The notes: generated by a model not told the origin, from the letters alone. A stretch of 64,000 nt of DNA from Avena insularis (GCA_023614405.1 CM042694.1:482209392-482273391), one strand, 5' to 3'. Counted from the stretch's first letter, positions 8,801 through 21,203 are shown. A program made the numbers and translations.

Positions 8801-11800
8801 ATGACTGAGGAGGAGCTCGTCGTCGCCGAGCAGGAGATGGAGGAGGACGCCGGCGTGGCGGACCGCGGCGCGTGGGCCGGTTCGTGGGTCTGCCAAGACG
8901 ACATCGACTGGCTCTACCGGACCAGGCGTATTCCTGCCGGCGTCGCCGCTCGTCTCCCCTCCTCGGAACTGGCCCCCTCACCCAATCCGGGTGAGTTTGT
9001 TGTTTTCCTATCCCATTTCCAACAGGGATTTGGTCTTCCGGTGAGCGATTTCTTCCGGGACTGGGTCCGGACCTATCACTTGCAACCACATCATCTCCCG
9101 GCGAATGCCATCACCTCTCTGTCTGCCTTTGCCTCTATGATCGAAGGCTACACCGGACTATGGCCCATGAAGGAGCTGTGGATCCGGTTCTTCGGTCTCC
9201 GTCGCAACATCGTCCCCAACATCCACGTCGAGTCGGAGGACAAGCAGCTCACCCAGTTCGGAGCTGCCTCGATCTTGCCCCGGAGATTTTCAATCTTTCC
9301 CCGGGTCACCGGGCTTGACTCCTGGAAAGGATGGGCCCGGACCTTCTTCTACGTCCGGAACGAGGGTACCGAAGACTTGATTCGTTGTCGCGCCCTACGC
9401 CCGGTCCCCGACATGGATTTCTAGGAGGAGGTCGCCAAGAAACCTACAGCTCGCCAACCAAGTCAACAAAAGGTTTGCGAGCTGAAGAAGCTCGGATTAG
9501 AACGAGGATGCTATGATCACGTTAAATGCGCCGCGAATCTCTCGCCTCCAGAGGCGCACCCACAAGTTGTGCCACATGAGCTTCGGTCGCGACCCCAACC
9601 GAACCTCCTCCTTCGAATTGAGCAACACAGAGATCTTCCGCCGGGTCAAGGCTCTGTTCACCACTCACAAAGATTTCTCCACCAAATGGACGTGGGGAAT
9701 CGAACATTACTGCTGTGACAGGCTCCCTCCCGCGGTAAGCTCCGTGGGGTAAACTTATTTCGGATCAATTATGTGTCGGTTTCTATCATATTTTTGACTC
9801 TGCTCTTTGTGCTTTTTCTCAGCTGTTTCTCTAGCAAACTCTCGAGGATGGCACGGATCCAACCTTTAAGTGGGCGCCGGACCGAGAGATCCCGGATGAG
9901 GAGGAGCCAGACCAGGAGATGTTTCTCCCTATGACCGACGCCACCAAACGTCACAGCGGTAAATTCTCTTCTCTTAGAGATTGGCCCGATGATGAGGATG
10001 ACTCGGATATCGACGTGATTGAACCCGTTGAGGCTGTCCCTCTTTCTTTTGCCTTTCCGGCATCAGCTAACCCCGGTGGGCATATCCACGAGGATCCTCC
10101 ACTTGCCACGGGCAAGCCGGTTCCAGTGGCTCCGAAGAAGAAGCGCGGATTCGCGTCAAGTTCTTCTTCCGAACCTTCTCAGCCCACCAAAAGGCAAAAG
10201 AAGGCCGGAGACAAGACTGCCTCCAAGCGGGCAGGCAAAGCCGCGGCACGGAGGGCCCGGAAACCCAAGGAGGCCGAGACCTCGGATGCGTAAGTCATTT
10301 TTCACTGCGCAACACACTTCTCCTTGCATCGGGGTAATTTCACTCCTGACATCATTTTCTTTTGCAGGCCTCCTGTGGAGGTCCCTTAGAGCGGATCGAG
10401 CATCTCTTCTCCCCTTCGGTCCGGTCCTTCCCCTCCTCGTGACAACGAGTCACGCCCGCTGAGCCCTATTCCGGAGGGCTCTGCGGCTGCTCCGGGTTCC
10501 GCAGTACCTCATCAAGAGGAACGCGACCTCGGATCGGGAGGGGTCGGTCCGGCCGAGGCAACGGCGTCCGCCACTTCGGCATTACCGCAACCAGCAACCA
10601 CCAAGTCTACCGCAACCCCAGCACCAACAGCAGCTCTAGTACCAGTTTACGAACCAGCACCTGTCCCGGCAACCAGGAAACCCACAATAGCTCCAGTACC
10701 AAGTTCCTCTGCCTCTTCCGAGTCATCTCAGCCCCGGCAAGGAACCATTCCAGCAGCTTCCAAAGGGAAATCCGTCGTGGTTACTTCTTCTCAGCAAGCT
10801 AAAGGCAAGAAAGCTCCGGATGTATCCAAGTCTACATCCGTCGAGGCTGGGCAGCGAACCTTGTCGTCAATGCTTCCGAAGAAATCACCAGCCGCGACGG
10901 ATCCTCCTGCCGAGCCAACCGATGCGCAGCAGATGGTTCTTCACACCAGCCCAGCTCTTGCCCTAATTGAGAGGAAGGAAGCTCATGCAAAGGGCTTGGT
11001 GGCACCCCACATGCCCACTGGCGAACGGTACCCTCTGAGCCTTATCGAGTTCGTCAGGAACTGGAATAAGGCGGAGTTCGTCTACAACGACGATCTCCCA
11101 GAAAAGTTCGGCCCCGCAGAATTTTTTGCCTAGATGAACACTGCCGCCAAGGCAATTAACCTCGCGGGGCGAATGATGGAGGTATGTCGTTTCTCCTTTA
11201 CATGCTGTAGATAATAACCATTAGTCCCCGAGCCTCCGGTGGAGTAGCTTGTTATTCGGCCGGATGCTCCTTAGAAAACTAACATAGCTGCATGTAAACT
11301 TCAAATATGCACACACCTAGAGCCGGGTTAAGTTCCACTTGGCCCGGATCTTGCACACTTCGAATATGCACACACCTAGATCCGGGTTAAGTTCCACTTG
11401 GCCCGGATCTTGCACACTTCGAATATGCACACACCTAGAGCCGGGTTAAGTTCCACTTGGCCCGGATCTTGCACACTTCGAATATGCACACACCTAGAGC
11501 CGGGTTAAGCTCCACTTGGCCCGGATCTTGTACACTTCGAATATGCACACACCTAGAGCCGGGTTAAGTTCCACTTGGCCCGGATCTTGTACACTTCGAA
11601 TATTCATCAAGTTAATTTCACACTTTTGTGCTCCTTTTAGGTAACTACCAATCGCCGGAGCGCCGAATTTCAACGCCTGCTTGATACCCACAAGATCCTG
11701 CGTGCGAAACATGTTGCACTTGGCGCAGAGCATGAAAAGAGGGGTAATTTTCTCCCTCAGCACTTCTCCGTTTTTCTTCACTTGTTTTCGCCGTACTAAT

Positions 11801-13052
11801 CTCCTCATTCGGTTTTTGCAGCTGGGGTGGAGGCTGAGAACAAAATTATGCGGAAGAACTTGGAGGAAATCCGAGGTATGTCCTTTTTTGCCCGACCTTG
11901 TTGTGTTTTCCATTTCTTCTTCTCCTTGGCTCAGCAAACATTCACTCCTCGGCTTTGCCGGGTCAACATAGTATTTCAGCATCGCTTGAGGATAGTGTGC
12001 CCGTGCCTAATATGATGCTGCATTTTCTCAAACAAGCAGGACAGCATCAAGCTGAGCTGAAGAAGAAGAATGATGAGCTTGCCCTCCTCCGGACCAAGGA
12101 CGATGAGATAGCCAAGCTCAAGGCTGAAATGGAGAAGTTGAAGGCCCAACATAAAACCGAGCTCCAAAAAGTTGGCCAGAACTTCACCGAAGAGTGTGAG
12201 CGCCTTACTCTCCAGATCTCCAAGGATCAGGACCTGCTTAAAGAATCCGAGGTCCAGCTTGGGTCGGCGATCGCTGAACTTGAACAACTTCGCCAGAGAC
12301 GCGACAATTGCATCAAGGAGTTGTCCCGGATCCATGGCCATATCTCATGTAAGTTTCTTTCCCTTATCCGACATAATTTCCGGCTTGGCCCATATGTGTT
12401 TGCTTCAACATCTTCCTTTTCCTTGTTTCCAGACCACTTTCCCGAGGGTACTCCCATTGCCAGTGCTGCTGTTACCAAATTCCGCCGAGAAAGGGGTACT
12501 CCCGTTGCTCCTGATGGTGAGAGCATCCCCTTAGACATGGAGGACCTATTGGTCAGCGTGTCAGCTCGGGTGGAAACCATCAAGAACTATGGGAAAGATC
12601 TCCTCGACGTTGCGGTCCGGATCTATAACACCTTCTGGCCAAGCGAGAGCGCTCCGAAAAGGATCACACTCCTTGCTGAAAAGCTATTGGAAATCGAGAC
12701 ACATCTTGACCTTTGGAGAGAATCCGCCGGTCGTGCCGCAGCAGATACCCTCCTCCATCATATCCTTACATGGTACGAGAAGATCGACCTGAGCCTCCTC
12801 ACACGCCGGCGCACCGGATCCAAATGGACCGATGATCCGGAGTGGGTAGCTTGGCGCCAGGCTTGCTCCTACAGCCTCGTCGAATATTCTCCAATCCATG
12901 ACTGGGTTGAGGGGCCGAGCTTTCTGGAGTCCGGCGGGGACGAGCATATGGAGAACGTGGAGGATGGGTCGGGTGAGGATGGAGAAGATGTTGCTTCAGA
13001 CATTGAAGACAGTGATGACGATGCCGAACTTCCTCCTCCTGCCGCTCCTTAG
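8801..13052 (+). pseudogene. Seven-exon antisense gene of a Tat retrotransposon (Transposase_28-like)
   Basis: It runs opposite to gag-pol between integrase and the 3' LTR. Coding exons that join in frame across consensus splice sites are 8801-9734, 9835-10289, 10368-11181, 11641-11743, 11822-11875, 12040-12348 and 12433-13052, about 1,096 codons. Exon 1 resembles the 'putative gypsy type transposon' domain (Pfam Transposase_28), with WVCQDDIDWLYRTRRIP, FFRDWVRTYHLQPHHL and GWARTFFYVRN. Exon 2 ends in a Lys/Arg-rich tract, exon 3 is Pro/Ala/Ser-rich, exons 4-6 form a coiled coil with LRTKDDEIAKLKAEMEKLK, and exon 7 ends very acidic. This copy has TAG stops at 9422, 10386 and 11131 and one frameshift in exon 1 after 9424. 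Antisense ORFs are known in Tat elements (maize Grande); their role is unknown. Confidence 0.85.
11298..11603. repeat. 59-bp minisatellite, about 5.2 copies, inside an intron
   Basis: The word ACACACCTAG recurs at 11311, 11370, 11429, 11488 and 11547, exactly 59 bp apart. The rest of the unit contains CCGGGTTAAGTTCCACTTGG and CCGGATCTTG. Copies differ at only a few bases. The array fills most of the third intron (11182-11640) of the antisense gene. Confidence 0.95.
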
Positions 13053-13673
13053 TTGAAAAAACTTGAAAATTCATCAGATCCCCGGTATGCCGGGTGCAAT
13101 TTGTATGCTGGATATGTAATATTTTGCTACTATGTTTTTATGCCGGATTAACTTGGGCGTAGTCCCCGAGTTTCATTTTCTTGTTCGTCCAATTCCTTGG
13201 CTCGGTCCGTGTCTACCTTGATTCGGTTTTACGACTTACGAATCCGAGCTTCAAAAATTGTTTTAACAATACTTAGAAACTTTGAGGCTTGGCTCAAAAT
13301 AATTCAGCATAATAACTTGAAAATAAAAATAGGGTTAGTCCGGAAAAAAAACCGTTAACTCGAATAACTTTGTTTCCTTAGCCGTTTTTCATGTGCTACG
13401 CAATTCCAAACTTGTTCCCTTGCTTGCCATGAAGCCAATTCTTGTTGGACAGCAGCAAGTCGAAGGGTTGGGTTTTTGGTGCTCACACATTACTAATCCG
13501 GGTTAAGTAAAATGACTCATTCCAGCTACCGCATAAGAAATTATGACAAACATTATTAAGGCAGTCCCCGAGTTACTGCTCGAGGCGCTGCTATTTCATT
13601 GATAAGCTCATTGCCGACATACATACCAACATATGAGATGACTCGGATACATACACTTCTTAGCTAAGTGTAG

Positions 13674-14930
13674 AAGGGACGAAGTAGTGCTACATTCCAC
13701 GGTCGCTTGGATTCCTCTCCGGACCTGTCCGCCTTGTTTTTTTCCTGTGGCTTTGCATCTATGAGATAGTAAGAATCATTGTGCAATGCTTTGCTCATAA
13801 TGAACGGCCCTTCCCACGGGGGAATAATTTATGCATACCAGTAGTACGTTGTACCAACCGGAGCACCAGATCGCCTTCCCGGAAGACTCGGGGGCACACT
13901 TTCCGGCTATGATAGCGTCGGAGGTTTTGCTGATATATGGCGGATCTAGACAGTGCCAGTTCTCTCGCTTCTTCCAGCAGATCAACATCATTTTGCCGGG
14001 CTTCTTGCACTTCAGCTTCTGTGTATTGGGTGACCCTAGGTGAATCATGCTCTATGTCGGCTGGTAGTACAGCTTCTGCCCCATATACCAGAAAAAATGG
14101 CGTATAGCCTGTTGATCGATTCGGAGTTGTTCTTAAACTCCACAGTACTGCTGGTAGTTCTTCTATCCAGCACCCCGCTGATCTTTGCAGCGGCTCCATG
14201 AGCCGGGGTTTTATCCCGGATAATACTAATCCGTTGGATCTTTCCACTTGTCCGTTCGATGTGGGGTGGGCTACCGAGGCAACGTCGAGTCGGATCTTCT
14301 TATCCCGGCAGAAGCGCGAAAATGCTCCTTCCGCAAAATTTGTTCCATTATCAGTTATAATACTGTGTGGATATCTGTATCTCAAGATGATGTCTTTGAG
14401 AAACGTCACGGCCATAGCTCCATCATATTTTCTTATAGGTTTCACTTCAATCCATTTTGTGAACTTGTCCACCATGACCAAAATATGTGTCATGTTTCCT
14501 CTCGCTGGTTTGAACGGGCCAACAATATCCAAGCACCATACAACAAATGGCCACGTAATTGGTATGGTCTTGAGTTCCGACATAGGCATATGTGTCTTGG
14601 TGGCGTACCTCTGACAACCATTGCATTTTCTCACCAGATCTTCTGCTTGTTCCAGGGCACTTGGCCAGTAGAATCCATGCCGGAACACCTTTGCCACCAA
14701 GGCTTGGGATGAGGCATGATGCCCACATTCCCCTTGGTGTATATCTCGGAGGATGTCGAGCCCTTCTTCCGGGTCAACGCATCGTTGGAGGACATTAGTT
14801 ACACTATGTTTGTATAACTCGGAATTGATGATTGTTTATGCTTTTGCTCTCCTCTGCGTTTGCCTGGCTAACACCTCCTCAGCGGGTAACGTTCCGTCTT
14901 TCAGGAATTGGAATATAGGCAGTGCCCAAG
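13674..14930 (-). pseudogene. pol: Element T integrase (pol C-terminal part)
   Basis: The zinc-binding HHCC region is visible, with GECGHH upstream and CNGCQ. The D,D(35)E catalytic triad is complete: Asp in WCLDIVGPF, Asp in IITDNGTNF and Glu in GQVERSNG, with 35 residues between the last two. It shares its reading frame with the RNase H and RT segments; a TGA at 14941-14943 separates it from RNase H. A frameshift near 13795-13810 interrupts the C-terminal part, which then ends RPFYT at 13674. The integrase would insert the cDNA into the genome. Its 3' end converges on the antisense gene, which ends at 13052. Confidence 0.9.
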
Positions 14931-14940
14931 CTGGTATGGC

Positions 14941-15909
14941 TCATGGAGGGAATATCTCCTCATCAATTTCCATCTGATCCACCGGCATAACTTCAGCCGG
15001 ATTACTCTGAGCAGTCCCCGGGTCTAGCGAGGTAGTCCCCGGGTTTGCCGAAGCAGTCCCCGGGTCTCGCGTACCTTCCATGTCAATGTCCATGGGCTCA
15101 GCTCCGGATTCCGTATTTTCCGGGACATAGATCGAGTCGGTTCCTGGGGAAGGCCTGATAGATGGTTTTCTGAGGTGTTCCAATGCTACACCCGGTGGAA
15201 TTGCCTGTCTGGTCGATCCGAGCTTCCACAACATGTCGGCAGCCTCGTTTTCCGCCTGGGATACATGGTGAAATTCACACCCCTCGAAGTAACCAGATAT
15301 CTTCTGCACATGAAATTTGTATAGTGCCATGTTTGGATCCAGGGCGTCCCACACTCCGGACACCTGCTGTACCACCAGGTCCGAGTCGCCGAAGCATATT
15401 ATCCGACGTATGCCAATCTCCTTTGCCACTTTGAGCCCGTGCACAAGAGCCTCATACTCAGCGACATTGTTCGATGCCGCGAAATGGATCTGCAATACGT
15501 ACTTGAGCTGATCCTTTTTTGGCGAGGTAAGCACAACCCCGGCACCTAATCCGGTTTTGGTTTTCGACCCGTCAAAGTGCATCCTCCAGTAATTCGGATC
15601 TGGTGGCGGTGGTTCGTATTGTACCTTGGCCCAATCCACGAAAAAGTCTGCCACAGCCTGAGATTTGATCGCTTCTCTTCCGTCAGTTAGAGCATAAGGG
15701 GCTAGCTCAATTGCCCATTTTGCGATTCTGCCACTCGCATCCTTATTATCCATTATCTCGGATATGGGAGCTTCACATATTACTTTGATGGGGTGCTCCT
15801 CAAAGTAATGCTTTAACTTCTTCGCCGCCATATAGACACCGTATGCCACCTTTTGAAAGTGCGGGTAGTTCTGTTTTGAGGCAGACAATACCTCGCTCAG
15901 GTAATACAC
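14941..15909 (-). pseudogene. pol: Element T second, archaeal-type RNase H
   Basis: Residues about 1-90 complete the RT-linked RNase H and connection region (YYLSEVLSASKQNYPHFQK, KLKHYF). A second RNase H then starts at HFDGSKTKTGLGAGVVL. All four metal ligands are present: Asp113, Glu151 in NNVAEYEAL, Asp175 in FGDSDLVV and Asp225 in NEAADML. This extra domain is a hallmark of Tat/Ogre elements. The segment is joined in frame to RT by a TAG at 15913-15915, probably a mutated Gln codon before RPVYYL. A Ser/Pro-rich linker with three imperfect ProGlyThr repeats follows the domain. Confidence 0.9.
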
Positions 15910-15912
15910 TGG

Positions 15913-16875
15913 CCTCTACACCGACTTACCCTCTTCATCGCGTTCCACTACAATCACTGCACTTATAACTCGGTTGGTTGCGGCTACGTAGAGCAACATT
16001 GTCTCCTTTGATAGTGGAGAGGCTAACACTGGTGCCGTGGCCAACATCTTTTTTAAGTGGGCAAAGGCTTCATCGGCCTGCGGCGTCCAAACGAATTTAT
16101 CCGACTTTTTCATGAGTTGGTAGAGAGGCAGTGCCTTTTCCCCCAACCGACATACAAACCGACTCAACGACGCTAGGCATCCAGTGAACTTCTGGACATT
16201 GTTAAGACACTTCAGCAGCTCCATCCGTTCGATGGCTCGGATCTTAGTTGGATTAACTTCAATACCTCGGTCGGAGACGAGAAATCCGAGTAACTTTCCA
16301 GCTGGGACACCGAAGGTACATTTTTCCGGGTTAAGCTTCATCCGGAACCTTCTCAAGTTCGTGAATGTTTGCCTTATGTCGTCAAGGAGCGTTGTGCTTT
16401 CCTTGGTCTTGATAACCACATCATCCACGTATACTTGTAAGTTTTGACCTATTTGGTCGTGCAAACATTTTTGCATACATCTTTGGTACGTTGCACCTGC
16501 ATTACATAAACCAAATGGCATAGTGCGATAGCAATAAGCCCCGTACGGGGTAATAAACGCCGTTTTTATTTGATCATCCGGGTTCAGAGGTATCTGGTGG
16601 AATCCAGAATATGCATCGATGAATGACAACAGTTTGCATCCCGCAATTGAGTCTATGACCTGATCTATCCTCGGCAGTGGAAATGGATCTTTTGGACACG
16701 CCTTGTTCAGGTTCGTGTAATCGATACACATACGCCAGACCACTGCCACGTTCGGATCATCCTTCTTCTTTTCTATCAGCACCGGATTAGAGAGCCAATC
16801 CAGATATAGTACCTCCATGATAAATCCTGCTGCTAGTAACCGAGCTATCTCGTCTCCAATGACCTTTCTCTATCC
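15913..16875 (-). pseudogene. pol: Element T reverse transcriptase and start of RNase H
   Basis: The RT motifs follow in order: RMCIDYTNLNKACPKDPFPL, FIDAYSGFHQIPL, MPFGLCNAGATYQR and the catalytic YVDDVVIKTK, then LGFLVSDRGIEVNP and the thumb/connection. YVDDVV and NKACPKD are typical of Tat RTs. The frame is open upstream of the first Met (IGDEIARLLAAGF) as far as a frameshift near 16865. It would copy the element RNA into DNA in virus-like particles. The short stretch 16876-17179 is the protease-RT linker in other frames. Confidence 0.9.
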
Positions 16876-17179
16876 TCGGCGAAGCGGCCGAGAGGTTGCT
16901 TCACCGGCCTTGCTCCGGGTCTTACATTCAAAGAGTGCTCGGCCAACTCCCTCGGAACACCTTGCAAGTCCTGTGTAGACCAAGCAAAAATATCCCGATT
17001 CTTACGGAGGAAGCTGACGAGCTCGCTTTCCTATTTGTCAGTTAACCCGGCACCAATCATTACGGTGTGCTCCGGAAACATGTTATCAGCTGGAATCTTC
17101 TTGGTGTCCTTTGCGGCTTGAAACGAAACGCTGCCATGCGGGTTACTTAGCGCCGTCATATATTGCTGCGCGGACTGAG

Positions 17180-18244
17180 CTAGTGCCGCCACCTCTTGGA
17201 TTTTCTTTTCTCTCGCGCAATCACGAGTGACTCGGCTAGGTTAGACCCAGCTGAAGCACACTCCATGCAACGTCGGAAATCTCCAGCAATGGTAATCACT
17301 CCATTTGGCCCGGGCAACTTCATCTTCAGATAACTGATGTGACAGCTTGCCATGAATTTGTTCAATGCTGGTCTTCCGAGTAACGCGTGATACGCACTTT
17401 CCACGTTCACCACTTCAAACTCCAGATTTTCAGTTCGGCAGTTATCCCTCATTCCGAATAGCACGTCGACCCGGACTTTGCCTATGGGCTCGCACGAAAT
17501 GCCTGGTACAATGCCATGGAAAGTTGTTCTCGTAGCCTGGAGCATGTTCTCCGAGATGCCTAACTTGCGCATCGTATCCGCATACATGATGTTAATGCTA
17601 CTGCCATTATCAATCAAAACCTTGGAGAACCTCACGTTGATGTTTGGTCCAATGAATGTCGGATCTAGCACTAGCGCGTATGAACCTGGGCTCGGCATAA
17701 GTTTAGGATGATCTTTGATGTTCCAGGTGATTTCTTGGTCCGACCAAGGCATGTACCTCGTCACCGCTGGCATGACCGCATTGACCTCCATATGTCGGCG
17801 CTGCAAGCTTTTTCTATCAGTTTCCTCGGTCGTGAACACACAATAACTCTGGTGATGTTCCCTGTACTCATTCCTTCCCTCGTTTCTGGGGTACCTCTGA
17901 TCCGGTTGTTGCTGATTTTCCACCTGATGCACCGCATCCCTTCTTTCATTGTTGCCATACCTTGGCGGAGGGGGAGGCAACATTAGCTGCTGCGTGTTCG
18001 CTCCGGAAAGCAATTGTTGCCGGGGTAACTCCTGCCGAGGTTGATCGTTCCGGGGTGCCTGAGCATTCCCCGAGCCACCTTGCTCTATCTTTCGCATCCA
18101 CTTACATTGCCTCGTCGTGTGACCCGCCGGGCTATTCGGATTTGGCGTGTGAAACTTACACGGTTGGTCCAGCATCGACTCATAGGTATACCTCGGATGG
18201 TCTTTCTTTTCCGCCAATCGCTTTCTTCTCGCTCCGGAGACCAT
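17180..18244 (-). pseudogene. pol: Element T gag C-terminus and aspartic protease
   Basis: The 354-residue reading frame starts with a Cys/His cluster (PCKFHTPNPN...HTTRQC) at residues 28-47, as found in Tat gag proteins. A Gln/Pro-rich linker follows, then a retropepsin-like domain with LIDNGSS at residues 210-216 and ALLGRPAL near residue 290. The usual Asp-Ser/Thr-Gly loop is Asp-Asn-Gly here; many Tat copies read Asp-Gly-Gly, so this copy may be impaired. It shares its frame with the upstream gag segment, with one TGA between them. The protease would cut the Gag-Pol polyprotein. Confidence 0.8.
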
Positions 18245-18256
18245 GTTTTCTACCCA

Positions 18257-20109
18257 TCATTTATTGGAGACCACTCCAGTTCTCTGGCGTTGGTTACTCC
18301 CTCCTCCGGGTTGATCTTGATTCACTGCCGCAACTTGTTGCGAGCCATAGCGATGGTCCGGTCTGTCATCTCTCCTTTTTCCTCTGTAATCATTCCTCCG
18401 GGACGACCCAACTCTGTCCCTCTGATAGTATTCCTCGCTTGAGTCATTTGACGGGAGCCTAGGTTGAGTCGGATCACCCAAAGCATACGAATCAGCAATC
18501 CGGATCATCTCTGCCAGTGTAACTGGCATTTTCCTTCTTGATTTCATCCACGGCCGCCAGATTCGCACCCTTGCGCAAAACCACGCTATGGCTCGTGACT
18601 CTATGACGCCCTCACACGAGTTTCTTACGGTACACCACCGGGTTAAGAATTCACGATCCGTCTCGTTGGGTCTTTGCTTGCACATTGCCAGGGTCTGCGG
18701 TCTATTCGGCCTCTGGTACGTACTTGAGAAGTTGCTGATAAACATTTCTTCAAAATCTATCCAGCAGTTGATGCTTTCGGGCGGCAAGTTATTCAACCAT
18801 ACTCTGGCCGGGCCTTCCAACATCTGGGGCACGTAACGCACAACCCATCTCAAGTTGCCAGTTGCAATTTTCATCGCCGTAGCATAGTTTATCAACCAAT
18901 CCTCCGGCTTGGTTGTGCCGTCATACGTCGTCGTGCCCCTGGGTAACTGGAAGTTGGGTACTGGTGGTTCCTTCATGATCCGGGGTCCAAAGCACGCTGG
19001 ACTCAAAGGACCTTGGCATTCGATCTGTTCCGACCTATAAAGGCGATCCAGTTTTAACCTGGCGTCATCCGGCATCAAATCCCTGCTCCCTAACCTAGAC
19101 CCTATCACATGATAGTCCGGTCTGGGGTACCCTGCGTTCACCATCTCTGAATCACCGTCATTGTATCGGTTTTGCTCTCGTTGCACACCTTTCTGCTGCA
19201 TACCTCGGCCGGCGCTTTGCTCTTGCCTCGGCATATTCCGCTGCTGCGGTTGTCCTGCTCCGGCGGAGTTGCACTGTCCGGCATTGCTGTTGGCAGTGTC
19301 CCCTTGACCGGCATTGCCTTGGTCACGATTACCTCGGCCCGCTTCACCTCGGCTCACACTCCATCGATCATCACCTTTCCGCATCTCTTTTTCTTTTCCC
19401 GCACGAGTTGGGTCGTACGGGATGATCTATTTGTTCCGTCTAGCCGAGGTTACTACCTCCTCTCTCCTTGGACCGCCATGAGGCGATGATGCGGCTCCAG
19501 CAGATTTCTCCGGGTTACCCACCACCGAATGGACAATCCTAGAAGCCCTAGCTCTCTCCGGGTTAGCTCTCAGCAGCTCCTCGTTCTGCCTGTTCGCGAT
19601 CCGAACCAGCTCGTTAACCCTATCTTGCTGTCTTTGACAGGCCTCACCCGTCAGACCCTCTAGCTCGGATGTAGCGGCATCTGCCGCTCTGAGGTTCTTC
19701 GCCGGGTACTATACCTCGGCAACCTCACAGACAGATAGTTTTCTGACCCTTCTGCTCCATCATCACCTTCTCTGTTCATCTCACTTATGAGATTTTTCCC
19801 TTTTACCCTCACTGCATCAACCTTGTTTGCCTTTGCATACTCACGCATCGTCATGTTCAGTGACTGCTGAGCCGCGGCTATTTTCTTTGCGCCCTCCAGT
19901 ATCTTTTGCCGAGTTTCCTCTAGCTCGGCCTGTGCCTGAGCCAGATCTACCACCGCTGCTACCGGGTTAGCCAAGCTATCCATAGCTTCCCTTAGCACGT
20001 TCTCAGGCCTCTCTAGTGGAGGTCCTCTACCTTTCCTCGGTGCCTTAGGTGTTACCTCCGGGTCTGGTGCCGGATCCTTGCTTGCACCTGCACCTGGCGC
20101 AGTCATCAT
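18257..20109 (-). pseudogene. gag: Element T gag
   Basis: The likely start is the tandem ATG at 20104-20109, giving a protein that begins MMTAPGAGASKDPAPDPEV. An Ala/Glu/Gln-rich helical segment follows (LAQAQAELEETRQKILEGAK). After frame changes at 19384-19660, a 375-codon block carries the retrotransposon gag core: RYVPQMLEGPARVWLNNLPP and INCWIDFEEMFISNFSSTYQ. The end is Arg/Gln-rich and probably binds RNA. Gag forms the particle. At least one frameshift breaks the frame. Confidence 0.8.
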
Positions 20110-20409
20110 CACCTCCGCATGGTCCGGGGAGCGAGTGTTACGCGCCCCGCGAGCCACAGTGAGGGGTGGTTCCCCCACTTCGACGACACGACGCGGATGA
20201 ACGCACGAGACGTCCACAACAACATAGACCTTGTGCGTGCCGAGATTGACGAAGAGGCCGTTGCGCGGAAGCGGGCGCGTGCCGAAGCAACCAGCGTTGT
20301 CGCTGACGAAATCCAGCGCTCCAAAGCGCTGAACGAGCCCAGAGACAATGCGTTCGCCGGTGCCGATGAAGTTTCCCGTCCGGATCTTCACCCCTGCTAG
20401 CGCCGCTAG

Positions 20410-20426
20410 CCCCATGGTGGGCGCTA
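20410..20426 (-). other. Element T primer-binding site
   Basis: Minus-strand TAGCGCCCACCATGGGG starts two bases inside the 5' LTR. It resembles TGGCGCCCACCGTGGGG-type sites of grass gypsy elements with two mismatches. I do not assign the tRNA. Confidence 0.6.
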
Positions 20427-20428
20427 AC

Positions 20429-21203
20429 TATCGTGGTGGTGTCACGGCAAATGCCATGGATAGGCTAAAGGTGGGGACTAATATGCGCTAGGGGAATCCA
20501 GGGAGGGATAGTAGAGTGATTCTCTGCACAGAAGTTTGTATTGCAATATCTCCAAGATTACAAGTGCTCCTTGAGATGTATTGGCGAGAGGAGGAAGAAG
20601 GGGCTCTCTTACTCTTGCCTACTATCTAGCCCAAGAACCCTAGATCTACTAGTGCTCAACCAACTAGAGTTCGCTAACCCTCTACTGTAACCCTAACCCC
20701 CCTTATATAGAGGTGGTTCGGTCCTGGCCTAGGGCATACGTGGAGGCATATTCCTAAGAATATGCCCCCTCCCAAAGTAGTAACCCGACAGGGGTGATTT
20801 TCCCCCGCGTCACACTTGCTTTAGCGACGTAAGCCGACGTGAGCGTCGTCACCATTGTCAGCCATGACCCGGTGATCCTGCCCTTGCTTTATTCGCTCAT
20901 CCAGTACGTACCGGACCTTCTTTTTTGACCAGAGAGATTCCTTCCTTCTCCTAGACGCTAAGCGAGGATCCGGATCACAGTAGATCCGGCCACACCCGTT
21001 CCTGCATAAAAGTTAGACAAGCATTTCCGACTTACTCCTTAAGTCGGATGAGACAATGTTAGGCGACCCCCCTGGTTCGGGTTACTCCGTGATCTGGCCT
21101 GCCTTGAGGTGACTCGGCCAGCAACCGCTTTGACCTTGCTGAACCTCGGCTAACTCGGACCTTATACCCCGGAGTGACCCTACCCGGGGGTATCCCCCCA
21201 ACA
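20429..21203 (-). repeat. Element T 5' LTR
   Basis: This is the second copy of the LTR (775 bp). Its inner end has decayed from CGACA to CGATA on the minus strand. The outer end reads TGTTGGGGGG on the minus strand and abuts the AACAT duplication at 21204-21208. Confidence 0.95.
20701..20709 (-). promoter_or_regulatory. TATA box of element T 5' LTR
   Basis: On the minus strand this reads TATATAAGG in the 5' LTR, the copy that would drive the genomic transcript. Transcription would start about 30 bases further on, near 20670. Confidence 0.6.

Larger units (their letters stand above)
7277..21203 (-). mobile_element. Tat-lineage Ty3/gypsy retrotransposon (T), 13.9 kb, both LTRs
   Basis: Two similar LTRs (7277-8054 and 20429-21203) bound an internal region reading, on the minus strand, gag, protease, RT, RNase H, a second (archaeal-type) RNase H and integrase. 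A spliced antisense gene fills the space between integrase and the 3' LTR. Both the dual RNase H and the antisense gene are Tat-lineage traits. The 5-bp duplication AACAT (7272-7276 and 21204-21208) shows insertion into the copia LTR. I count about 15 single-base LTR differences plus one short scrambled stretch, or 2-3% divergence. Stops and frameshifts make it non-autonomous today. Confidence 0.95.

Noticed and set aside
11298..11603. CRISPR-like array of regular repeats
   Set aside because: Repeats are contiguous 59-bp units without unique spacers, within a plant retrotransposon intron.
20109..20400. Plus-strand reading frames overlapping the gag leader of T
   Set aside because: They mirror the minus-strand gag start and primer-binding region and show no domain or splice context.
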